Positions 34,898 to 45,943 of a stretch of 64,000 nt of DNA are shown in pieces. Positions within the stretch are counted from its first letter, which is position 1, and the number at the start of each line of letters is the position of its first letter. The notes under the pieces were generated by a model. It did not search any database, was not told the origin of the DNA, and was given only the letters and a program-made list of their open reading frames with translations. The stretch spans positions 124,001 through 188,000 of the forward strand of contig LLEY01000122.1 in assembly GCA_001414485.1 (NCBI GenBank), given 5' to 3'. The stretch is from Calycina herbarum (taxonomy: Eukaryota > Ascomycota > Leotiomycetes > Helotiales > Pezizellaceae). The position numbers and the translations under genes are program-made.

Positions 34898-36012
34898 TTG
34901 CTCTTTATGATGATTTAGATAGCTAATTTGCTTAAGATGTAGAAGAGATAAGGAGATTAAAGAAAGTTAAAGTGAGTGAGAAGAGAGGTATTGAGATTAG
35001 AGAAAAGGGGTAGAAAAGAGGGGTAATAGGGGTACTTCCGCTAGGAAAGGATAGGTATAGAAATAGCGTCACTTTTATTTATTGGTGAACAAAATAATTC
35101 TCCTACAAAGTCCGATATATTGGTCAATTCCTTATATAATTGACCAATTCCATAATTGTCGGATGAAACATACCAGTTCTCGTTACTTGATTGGGAAATC
35201 CTTGAGGGGTTGTTATTACCAACCAACCAACACAACACAACCTCTCATAACCAGGGGCATGGGTATTTCCGATTACCAACTAAACAAAGAAATTCGCTGA
35301 AGTACTCTGTACCAACTTAGAGAATACTCCTAGTCGCAATAAAGCCTTCTACGAAAAACCTCCAATCGTTTTCTTTTGATGCTCCTTAAATCCTGGTGCT
35401 ATGGAGGATGTCTCCCCCCAACGTAAGGTGCTCCCTCTAGGAACTACCACCCTCCCTCTCCCTCTCCTCTTCTTCTAGCATTCCCCCTTATTTCCCTCCT
35501 TATCGCCAACTCTGTCAAACCCAAAATTTCCCCTTCTCAGTCTTACCCACAACACCCTCATTATCACATACATCACCAGATGATAAACAGCCATCACACA
35601 TCACAACAAGATACAAGAATAAAATGACAGCACACTCAAATCATTATATTCCTCGCCAGACCAGCTCAACCAGCCAGCCACAGCAAATATACCACCCATG
35701 TATCAACAACCTCTCTCAGGTGCTCTTCCACCCAGCAATCTCAGAAAGATTATCCCCAATCCCTCTCCATCAATTTTTGTTCAGTTCAAATAATTTTAAA
35801 TACCCGCAGACCCCATATCCCTCTCAAATGTGAAGAAGGAAGATCCTCAGATCCGACCCCAAAATAAAAAAAGCCCGGTGAGCAAAGTCCTCAGAGAAAT
35901 ATCAACCTCGAAAAAGAGCCCTTTTGTATGTCCCATTTTGTTGTTCCATTCCCCAAAAATCCCAAGCCCAGTCACAAACACACAAAATTCTTACAGAAAT
36001 TAATAGCGAAAA
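34898..36012. other. Intergenic, nothing firm
   Basis: Overlapping opposite-strand frames at about 35041-35300 and a pyrimidine-rich stretch at 35420-35560. The right end is the 3-prime flank of the CCCH gene. Confidence 0.4.
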
Positions 36013-37795
36013 TTAGTAGCGACCATCATAATCCCTCTCCTTCCTCGGATGTTTGATAACCGTGCCGGCCGGATGATCTACTCAACCACTCGTTAGTACT
36101 TGCTTTCTCAAAAACAAAAAAAAACCAAGAATTCCCAAACACATCTCCCCTCTGCCTTCTCTCCTTCCTTCCTCACTCCCACCAAAATAAGGGGGGGGGA
36201 AACTAACCTTCTTTAGTAAACCGACACCCAAAAGCCTGACAAACAGCCCCACCCCCCTCCTCCTTCACACTCGGACAATGATGTCCATAAATACAAAACT
36301 CCAACTCACACTCCTGTCCATTGAGACAAGGATTCAGTCTCGTCAAATAGGCAATGGCCTTCAAATCATCGTCTGTAGCTTTATACTCATGCTCGAAATG
36401 ACACTCTGAGCCTTTGGCGCAGGGACCGCGGAGGTAGTGGTTGTTGCAGAGTTTATTTGAGGTTGTTCGTCTTTTTATCTTGTCTAGTACTGTTGCATTT
36501 ACGAGGATTGGTGGGTCGAGACCGCGGGGTCCTGGGATCCAGGTAAGCGTAGCTGGCGATTTGGATGTTTTGGATTTTGATTGAGGTGCGGAGGGGAGGG
36601 ATTTGTTTGATATAACGGGGGAAACACTTGTTGGTGGTGCGGCCACTGTGATTCCTGCCCATGTCGAAGGCGGGGTTGGAATTCGAGAAACTAATTTTTC
36701 GGAACGGAATATGTTGTTGAAATTCATAATTTGCAAACCCGTAGCCGCTAACTCACGAACAACAGGTGATCCCTCGATTATGGTAATTCGATATCGATCT
36801 TCAGAGGTGACGATTTCATCTAAAAAGGGTGCGTACCCAGCGTCGTGGGAGATTCCGAGGAGGATTTGTTTGCAGTTGTGGTTTCGGAGGTGCCAGCGCA
36901 TATTTTCTACCAAAATATCAGTCAAACTCCCTCCAAAAATCTCTCGATCGATATATAAGGGGAGAAGGTAGGGGGTAGGGGGTATGGTGTAAGAAACCTT
37001 TTATTTTCGAATCCGCCCTCTCCTTCCCGTGCCCAACATCGATAAAATCAAAACTCGCTTTCCCCTGTGTAAACCCCAATGCAAATTCCCTTAAATCATC
37101 CGGACTGTCCAATGCCCCATCGCGACGCATGGCTTTCGTCAAACCGCTGACGTTTGCGCATACTTTGGCCATAATTTCGATTTCATCAGTGAGCTCGGAG
37201 CAGTGTTGGAGGACGGTATTTCGGAGGAGATTGGCTGCTTGTTTTCCGCCTTCGAGACCGAGGGATATTAATTCGTCGTTGAACTGTGAGGCGTATCAAT
37301 TAGCTGAGAGCTTGCTTTGGAATTTGGGAGGAAGCTTACGATCATACCATCTCCATCGATTAACACCATAATATAAGGATTTCGATTCTGTCCCAATTTC
37401 TTCAGCAAAAGTCTTCTTCCGACCAGCCGCCCAACCCCGATCGGCCAGTAGACATACCCTCAAACCCTCACAATCAACATTGACCTGTCCAACTCTCGTC
37501 GTAGCAGCATTCAACTGGACCTGCAAATCCCTCCTACTCTTCCTCGCATCTTCCAAATCCAAGTTCGCGTCCTCCAATTCCTTTCGCAGCACCGCGTTTT
37601 CCGAGACTAATCGTCGTTCCACGCCCTCACAGTATATTAACAAATCCTAGAATGGGTCACGAAAACTTCTAGGGTGAAGATGGGTGAAGGCAGATGTACC
37701 TTTATTAATTCGTCCGAGGAGTCTCGTTGCATTTGCAGAGCTTGGAAGCGCGAGACGAAATCCATTATTGCTATGGGTGGCATGTTGACTGCCAT
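36013..37795 (-). CDS. CCCH zinc-finger protein with an NYN/PIN-like N-terminal domain
   Basis: Six minus-strand exons fit perfectly: 37795-37700, 37646-37458, 37387-37340, 37283-36998, 36930-36208 and 36077-36013 (468 residues). All introns are GT-AG (53-130 bp), and the total is an exact multiple of three. ATG 37795 starts MAVNMPP. After a coiled coil (about 35-80, ELEDANLDLEDARKSRRDLQ), a Rossmann-like region has LIDGDGMIF (about 104-112), the ADSKI acid/lysine block and ILLGISHDAGY. These acidic positions resemble NYN/PIN RNA nucleases. A canonical C-x8-C-x5-C-x3-H finger (from CNNHYLRGPC to FEH) follows, then a Cys/His-rich segment (CLNGQECELEF to C). The C-terminus HPRKERDYDGRY is encoded by the small last exon. 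An RNA-related role is an inference from the fingers and fold. Confidence 0.9.
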
Positions 37796-38366
37796 GATGC
37801 CGGAGAGGTAGAGTTGAAGAATTAGTGGTGGTGAGGGAAGCTTGAAGCTGGAGCTTGAGGTTCGAACAAACGGATGGAAACTTTTGGGATTTCGGCTAAA
37901 CTGATTTCGGGCGCGTGGTGATCAGCAACGGGGGACGTGGTGGACGCGCTCCGGGAGACTGCCGTGAGATCCACTTAAACCTCCTCAATTGAAAAGAATA
38001 TATATCAGAAGAAAGTTGACGTTTTTGATGGAAATCTTTGGTGTGTTTGATAGAGACTTGATTGTGAACAACTGGAGCTGAAAAATGAGAAATCGGGCTG
38101 CTGGTTTCTCCGCTCTTCTTTCTTTTTCTCAATGCCATGCAGCCAGGCCAGGCCAGTGCTACTTCGCTCAGCTGGGTGTCTCGGTGAGCTGCTGTGCTTC
38201 AATCACAATTCCCCATACAACCCTTTGAGCTGGAGATGCTTGTATTGGTGTGATGGTTTGCTATCACCCGGTTGATGGAGGAATTATCTCTAGCCGCGCG
38301 CTTGAGGGGGTTTGAATTGGGATTTGTTTGTATCAAGTTAGTTGGGGGGAGCTTCAAGCTGCCGTG

Positions 38367-38392
38367 GGGAAAATCCCAGCTGGGATTTTTCC
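38367..38392. repeat. Near-perfect short palindrome upstream of the CCCH gene
   Basis: GGAAAATCCCA and TGGGATTTTTCC flank a central GC with one extra T in the right arm. It lies about 570 bp upstream of the CCCH gene start. It could be a binding site for a dimeric factor or chance. Confidence 0.4.
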
Positions 38393-38566
38393 GCTCACGT
38401 GCCCTCTCGGATTTCATTAGCAGGTGCAGGTGATGGGAAAGAAACAATCCCCCTTGGATTATCTTGTATTGTGAAATTCTTCTTTGCTAAAAGACAGAGC
38501 AGTTTCTGGGAGTTAAAAATAAATTCCATCCATATTTCTATTCCCGACAGCTCTATTTCAATTTCT

Positions 38567-38748
38567 TATCCCTTCGGTGTGCCATACACTGCGTGTTAGT
38601 AACTCCATTGCAAAACTAAGTGAGGTGGCAGTAAGACTAGCACATCTAACTAATAAGAAGGATTACTAGGAGAGTACCTTCTGATAGAACACGTCAGATA
38701 TTCGATGCGCACTAACGCACGTGGAGTGTATGGCACACCGAAGGGATA
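38567..38748. mobile_element. Short TA-flanked MITE, about 180 bp
   Basis: Perfect inverted ends TCCCTTCGGTGTGCCATACA (left, from 38569) and their reverse complement at the right (to 38746), flanked by TA at both sides, which are included in the coordinates. A weaker GCGTGTTAGT/GCGTTAGTGC extension follows inside. No coding capacity. Confidence 0.88.
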
Positions 38749-40565
38749 AGAGTAGCATGAATTTATTTATTTCTCTTATACTCACCATCTAAATATAAAA
38801 AATATCAATTGCCATGCTCAAGCCATCAATTCCTCTGTTTCTTCATGGAAAAACAAGTATTTATCCATGGTGATCTACTGTACCTGTATAGATATTTCAA
38901 GATCAGATTTGGAGCTCGAGATTTATAGCGATTTTCGGTATATTATAGCAAAAGATTTCTTGTTAATCTCACGAATTGAAAACTTAAAAGTAACAAATAG
39001 AGTATTCTATATTTGATGTGAGTTGCCCAGCCTACTTGACTACTTCTCACCTTATGATCGATATACCTTGCAATAAGCATTTCGTGCTCGACTCACCGGC
39101 TTGAAATTCCCCGAGAATTTCCAACTCTCAGTGTAAATTATTAAAAAGAACAATCTCTACATCTCATGGATTAGGTGCTCAAAATAAGAAACAGAAGTTG
39201 GTAACTAGTTAGTATTAGATTTGGACTTTAGTAAGAGTTTGGGGGATTGCTCAAGGACCCCCCTCCCCTCTTTTCACACTGAAAAGTCGATATTTACTAC
39301 CACTTTTATTCAGACCTCGGAATTTCCTTGAACTCAACTATAGATCAAATATTGGAAGTATGATTTTCTGAATAAGGTGACAAGGTTTAAACAACAGAGG
39401 GGATGTAGTAGTCAAAATAATAGTAGTGGTTGAAGTAGTCGTAGGATAAATCCATGTATAGTACAGAGGGGTTCGTGAGTAATATCCCAAACTCTTTACA
39501 TCAAAAATTATTGGTTGCCTAGTTTACTCTGTAGATTCTTGGATTACTAGTATATTTGCTGGATCACGAGTGTTTCTACTATCTTACTTGCGAGATTGGA
39601 GTATTAGCTTACTCGTAAGATTATTAACTTCCAAAATATTAGATACTGACAGTTTGGGAAGTTACGCGAGGGAAACATCAGACTTGATCTATGAAGCCCT
39701 TCATTAAGGTCTAATTTATGAACATCTTTGGGATAAATTTTGAGTGGGGGGGTGAATGTGGAAATCACTTTTTAGACTCGGGAGACTGAACTTGCGAAAG
39801 CTACGAAATAAGTGGGAATCATTCACTGGTTCGTTTTGTCCTTCGGGTTTTCGGAGGAAAGAGGAATTCTTGTTAGCTCGTTAGTGCATACTTCCTCTGC
39901 TTCAGCTCCAATTGGAGACTTAGACACAGGCAAAAGTTCAGGGTTTGAATACCCCACTCAGATGTTGGGCGTTTTGGAAATATGCTTGTGCTAACCTTGC
40001 CATGGTTTCTGACAAACTGTCTCAAGTAAGAGTTTCCATGTTTTTGGCAGGATTTCAAACTTCAAATGGTAATAGCTAAAAGAACATCTTCGGTGGGTCT
40101 ACTATTTGGCTTTTGCTTCCGCTGGCTATCATGTATCAAAAGAGGCACTTCAACTTCATTAACGTGACCAGCTTTCAATATACCTTTAAACCAATCACAA
40201 CTTGCTCAACATAACCATGGATATAGGTTCTTAGCTCCCAGCAGGGTTGTATTGGTTTGCGGTCTGTTGAGAGAGCGGGGTAGGCAACTCGCTTAAGCCA
40301 CAACTTTGTCCATAAAAGCTCAGCTCTCAACCTTCTTTCCTTCTTTCCTCTTCAACCGCTTCAAGCTTTTTGAACCTCAGCTTGCCCAGTGCACCTGCCC
40401 TAGCCCTACTTCTCGATTAGTTACTAGACCTATCTTTGAAGTATCCCTAGATTACTCTCGTTCAATCTTTCATTCCTCAATCAACAACAACACTTGCTCA
40501 TCTCACCCTTGCCTTTCAACATTTCATCATTTATCTTTACCTTATCTTTACCTCCCATCCCAAAC
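38749..40565. other. Intergenic and desaturase upstream region
   Basis: About 1.8 kb without a supported gene. The last ~150 bases before the desaturase ATG are C/T/A-rich with CAAC- and TCATC-type stretches, typical of fungal leaders. No specific regulatory motif is claimed. Confidence 0.4.
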
Positions 40566-42170
40566 ATGACTGCAACAACAGTTCTCGAGATGGAGAAGCC
40601 TTCTCTCGAAGTCGCCATCTCCGGCAGCGAGGTCCTTCTCAACGTCTTCAAGGAGAAGATCACCCTCGACGACGACGATATCCAAGCTCAAACCAAAGAT
40701 AAGAACTACGGTACACTCCATGACATGCATGGAAACAAGTTCACCCCTCCAGATTACACCATCAAGCAAATCTACGAGGCCATCCCAGCAGAATGTTTCG
40801 AGCGCAACATCCTCAAAGCATCCTACCACGTCCTCAAAAACATCGTCCAACTCATCATCATCTTCTACCTCTTCAACAAATATCTTACTCCCGAGAATGT
40901 CCCATCCTATCCCGCTCGTTTTGCCCTCTGGTCACTTTACACTTTCATGCAAGGAATTTGTGGGCTTGGCCTATGGGTTCTCGGACATGATGCTGGTCAC
41001 CAGGCTTTCTCAAAGCACAAGTGGGTTAATGATACGGTGGGATGGACTCTCCATTCTGTTTTGTTGGTTCCTTATTTCTCTTGGAAGATTACGCATCGGA
41101 ATCATCATAAGGGGATTGCTAATATGTTTACTGACAATTCTTGGGGTATGTCCCTTTTCACTTTCTCCCCTCTTTTCCACTGTAACTTTTAATGGTTGAG
41201 GGAAAGGTTTCTCTCCTCTCTTCCTCAGCCATTCTCTCAATAAAAAAAGACCCATGCTGATTTGTTGAAGTTCCATTCACCCGACTCGCATACTCAAAAT
41301 ACTTCGGCACCACCTTCGAGAATGTCATCGAGTACGCAGAAGACACACCAATCTACACGTTCTTCTACCTCGTCGCCCACCAACTCATGGTCTGGCCCGT
41401 CTATATGTCCTTAATGTGCGGAGTCGGGGACTCCTGGTTCGAAAAACAAGAAAAGATGCGCGGTGACCCCAACCCGGCTCGAAACGAAGACGGCACCATC
41501 GTTCAAAAATACGAGTTCAAAGGAAGTCACATGAATCCATATAGTCCTCACTTTACTCCTCGCGATGCAAAGTTCATCTTCATCACCGATATCGGTTTGG
41601 CAATTACTTGGGCTGCTATCTATTATGTGGGTTCGACTTATGGATGGGCGAATGTTGCGGTTTGGTATGGAATCCCCTATCTTTGGGTAAACCATTGGCT
41701 TCGTAAGTCCCCCCTCCTTCTTTCAACATACAAATCTAACGCAAACCCCAGTCGCCATCACTTTCCTCCACCACGTCGACGGTTCCCTCCCGCATTACAA
41801 CCCCGCGGGATGGACCTTCGTCCGCGGAGCCGCCGCAACCATAGACCGAAACGTCGGCTTTGTCGACCGCTGGTTCTTCCACAACATCATCGGCACCCAC
41901 GTCTTACACCACCACGTCTCCTTTATTCCTCATTACCATGCTGCTAAAGCTTCTGCGGCTATCAAACCAGTTATGGGTATCCATTATCGCGAGGACAAGA
42001 CGGGTGTTGGGATGTGGAATTTCATGAAGAATTTCTGGAAGAATAGTAAGGCTTGCTCTTGGGTTGAACCGAGTGAGGGGGCTTTGGGTGAGGGACTTGA
42101 CATTCTGTTTTATCGGAATAGAATTGGGGTTGGTATTGAGCCTATGGATATCAAGATCAAGGCTGCTTGA
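40566..42170 (+). CDS. Delta-12-type (oleate) fatty acid desaturase
   Basis: Membrane-bound di-iron desaturase of 476 residues, expected in the endoplasmic reticulum, introducing a double bond in C18 acyl chains. Exons 40566-41145, 41271-41702 and 41752-42170 join in frame (125-bp and 49-bp GT-AG introns). The three histidine boxes are present: HDAGH (141-145), HRNHH (177-181) and HVLHH (387-391). The N-terminus (about 55-90) matches the leader common to FAD2-like enzymes (FTPPDYTIKQIYEAIPAECF), and hydrophobic spans flank the boxes (VQLIIIFYLF, LYTFMQGICGLGLWVL, FITDIGLAITWAAIYY, WANVAVWYGIPYLW). Box 1 is HDAGH rather than the usual HECGH, so this may be a divergent paralogue; delta-15 activity cannot be excluded. 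All catalytic His are kept and it looks intact. Confidence 0.92.
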
Positions 42171-43361
42171 TGGGGAAGCTGGTCATGTTGAGAGAACCTT
42201 GGGTATTTACTTACACATGGGCTCTGGGGATATGATGACGATTATTTTATCTGCTTAGATTTTATTGACTTTAAATGGGCTGGGGCGCTTATTACGGGCT
42301 ACCAAAGATGGTAAAAAAGTAATCAGGGCTTGTACCTTTATTTGAGACTTCCTTAATCAAACATATTTACAGTCTACTTATGTAGATTTTCGATGTGCGC
42401 GTAATTAATTTTGAGGCTCGAGCCCCCATCGGGCCAATCCCAAATGCACGGACTGTTGATAGGGCCTATATACACCTCATCATTGAAATATTGAACGCCT
42501 CGAAAACCTCCCAAGAAAATTTCTTTCCTTGATTCCTTGCTTGGTGAGAGGAAATACCTCTTTAGCCTAATTGTTGGGTCACCCGCTCGATTCACGGAAA
42601 TCTCAACTTCTCAAACCCAAGTACTATTTCACAGACTTCAACTTTACCTCCCACTCCCACTTCTACTTACCACATCTCCTTCTCCAAGCCTCATTATCCA
42701 TTATTTATCCATTTTCGAGAGAAGGCTTAAATGGAAGCTCAAAAAATACAACAAACAAGGAACTTTACCATCCCCGAACCCATCAGCCAACCAATAAACA
42801 CCCTTATGCAGACCAGTCAGTATCTTTCTCATTTTTAAAAGACTTTAATGAGACATCCATGTTCATTCTTCGTATAAACGCCACACTAATCTCCAAAAAG
42901 AATTATCTCAACAAAAGCTGAGAAATTCAGCAAAAAAAAGGCCCCAACTTCGTTAGAATAAGTGTCACTACCAATTAAAAACCATTAGTGGAACCCCCAG
43001 ATTTGTTACTTGATGATAGAGAAAGGCCTAAAGAAGAATTTTTACTTCCCCTTCGCTAATTGACTTGGCATCCATGACAAGCTGAAATTTTGAAAATTGC
43101 GACGCGTAGCATTTGCTTGTTGGTATTGAGAAATTGAGAAAGTGGTAGATAATAATTGAAATGGCTGAGGTTTGATGTGTTTGGTATACGTGAGAGGTAA
43201 TTGTGGTGAAGTGACGTAGAAATAAAGCGCCACTTCTTGGACAGCTGAAGGGTGGATCAGAAAACTTCATGATGACAGGGTCAAGATTAGAAACTTTCAA
43301 CGCATAGTTTTTGCTTGGGGGTGTTAACTAATTTAAAGAATGGTAAATGGGAATTGATTTG
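42171..43361. other. Intergenic, nothing recognised
   Basis: Includes the desaturase 3-prime flank. Short overlapping frames at 42537-42921 and 43028-43300 show no domain character. Confidence 0.4.
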
Positions 43362-43363
43362 TA

Positions 43364-44696
43364 AGAGTTGGGGCCACAGCTAGTGGGCCCCCTAAGCGAG
43401 ATGACCCCCCACCTTAATTTCCGACACTCCCTTTTCAAAACCCTACCATAATTCAACCTTTTAACCAAAACTCTCCAAATTAAAAATAGCGGACCGAATC
43501 CTCTCCCCCTCTTCTGCACACGAACCTGGCCAGAATCGGTCTACACCAAAGCGCGCCAGAGTACGCCAAGCGCGAGCAGATGGAAAATCCTGGAATGCGA
43601 TCTTTAAGGAATTAGGGGTACCCAAATCCACCGCGCAGAGGATCTGTAAGACCAATTCAAGCCGAACCACGCGTAAAGGGAAGCAATATCAAAAGAGATT
43701 ACTATCCAAGCGACATATACGCCAAATCCTTCGGTTTATATCCCAAAATTACACTACTCGTCGCATGTCTTTTACGTAAGTTAAAAACGCTCTTAACCTA
43801 CCTGCTTCTGCCTATATAATTCAACGAGAACTTCGCCGCGCTGGCTACCGACGATGTATTACGTGCCCTCAACCCTTTATTAGCCGACTCCAAGCAAAGA
43901 AACGTCTTACTTTTACATATGCGCACCGCTGGTAGGGGACATCGGACTAGGCAGCTACTCATAGGCAAAAGGGGGACCGGAGGAAGGTTATATGGTCAGA
44001 CAAGTATATATTTAAGCTTGGAAAGAGTAGGAGGGTCTAGGTAACACGGCGTGTGGACGAAAAGAGGTGTCCGGACTATATTAGGTCGACATATCGATCA
44101 GGGAGAGTGTCGGTTATGATTTGGGGTGTGATCGGCTAGGATTATAAGTCTCCTCTTGTCTTCTTAGAGAAGGAACAAGGCTGTAGAGGGGTGAATTCTC
44201 GCGCCTATAGGGATCAAATTCTCGAGCCAGTTATCTTTCCCTTATTTGACAAGCTCGGTACCGACTATATCTTTATAGAGGACGGTTCAAAGGTGCATAA
44301 GGGACATGCTCGCTTAGCTAAGCTCCAACATAACATCCGCGGCTTTAACTGGCCTCCTTCTTCACCTGATTTAAACGTAATTGAGAAGGTCTAGCGGTAG
44401 ATAAAAGAAGAGTTAAAGAAGTTGCCCTTTGTACCGACTTCTAAGGACGAGTTAATTAAGGAGATCCAAAGGCTTTGGGATTTAGTAGATCCACGTGATT
44501 ATAGACGATATACTGAGCGGTTGACTTGTAAGTTAGAAGATGTTATTGAAGTAAAAGGATTAGCAACTATTCATTAATAATATATATAAGTTTTAGAGCA
44601 AAAGACTTGAAGTTAGAATTATAAATGATTTTTAAGTAATAAGTGTTGATTTGGTGGGGTTCGCTTAGGGGGCCCACTAGCTGTGGCCCCAACTCT
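43364..44696 (+). mobile_element. Tc1/mariner transposon, 1333 bp
   Basis: Inverted ends of about 36 bp beginning AGAGTTGGGGCCACAGCTAG, directly flanked by TA (43362-43363 and 44697-44698). It contains one plus-strand transposase pseudogene. The size and structure are typical of Tc1/mariner elements. Confidence 0.95.
43471..44576 (+). pseudogene. Tc1/mariner transposase (HTH + DDE_3), dead
   Basis: One long frame carries a basic HTH part (RARVRQARADGKSWNAIFKE, then STAQRICK), ISQNYTTRRMSF, RVSVMIWGVI, and the catalytic blocks IFIEDGSKVHKG (second Asp) and PPSSPDLNVIEKV (third acid, Glu). About seven in-frame stops occur, including two TAG codons replacing Trp in VWRWIKEEL. The last ~130 residues after the catalytic core are open. 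No ATG is preserved at the expected start. Confidence 0.9.
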
Positions 44697-45943
44697 TACA
44701 ATATATAATTGACTGTAGTATGAGTAAGCTTGTGGATGTGATGAAGCGAAGCAGAGAGAAAGCGCCAATAAATGAACGGCTGACAGATGGGAGTTCTTCC
44801 CGTTCCATTACCTAATCTTCCACACTCTTGCAAGCGGGTCTTCATCATGAAAGGCCACAAAAGTTACAAAAGAAATTCAGGAATCCCATTGCTCTTAGCA
44901 TGCTCTACGGAGACGGAAAAAACGTCCGATTCTGGCCCTCTTAAATCGGGCTTTCTCTTCGTGACTTTGAAAGGCTATACAATAATAACATGTTTATAAT
45001 ATTCAAGAGCTAGTACAATTGTGAGTGAGTCTATTCTAACTACGTTTGCATTTTTTATACATATTTCTTAGGAGTGTAGAGTATAGAGCTTACCTTTTAG
45101 TACAGGGTGTCCGACGTAGAAAAACCGACGGGTTTTACGTCTCGGTAGAGGCATGATTGCCAGTAAAGTGAAAATTGAAAACCCTCCACAGCAATGACAG
45201 CTGGTATTCTTTATCCACCAGTCATCTCCTACTTGATATTAAGCTCTTACGTTAATCCAGGCTTCAAATAGCGTAAATTATAAGCTAGACCACAAAGATT
45301 AGTCTATCATCTTTCGCAAATTTCTTGAGGAGTTTATTCTAATAAACAAGGACCAAGGTGCCACTGCTTTTTTACAGAAGAACATCCCACAAACTTGATT
45401 CTTGTATACTCCGTACGATGAAGTGTAATTTCAGCTCGTGAAGTAACTATACTAGGGAAAGTTTTTGAAAAAGGCCCTATCTCGTGACTATGATCACACT
45501 AAACTTGGGAGAATGAACTTAATATAAATCCAATTATTCTAGTCGTTTAAAAATCGTTTAAAAATAATTGAATTCATTTTTCTGAGTCTTCTCGAATAAC
45601 TAGAGGATGAATGGTGATGAGACATAGATAGGGACGAGAGATAATAACTAGGAAAGAAAGACAAGGAAGTAAGATGTATAATATTTGGGTTAAAAAATGA
45701 ATTGAAGCAAAATATCCCGTTGAGAGCTAAAAATAGAGTTGCAAAAAACTAATCGGAAACATTGTAATATCATCTAAAAACGTTCAGTATCTCTCAGACA
45801 GGGAGGCAGCTATATATAAAGAATAAATAGAATTGTCGATATTGAACTCAGTTAGAATATTAACTAATTATATTACTATTTTAGACTATTATATAGTAAG
45901 TTCTATAAGTTTAATTATTAGATTTGATTATTTAAGATATTTA
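44697..45943. other. Intergenic, nothing recognised
   Basis: Moderately AT-rich between two transposons. The 70-codon frame at 44787-44999 is not convincing. Confidence 0.4.

Noticed and set aside
35041..35300. Two fully overlapping frames on opposite strands
   Set aside because: Neither has protein-like composition or a motif, so both are probably chance.
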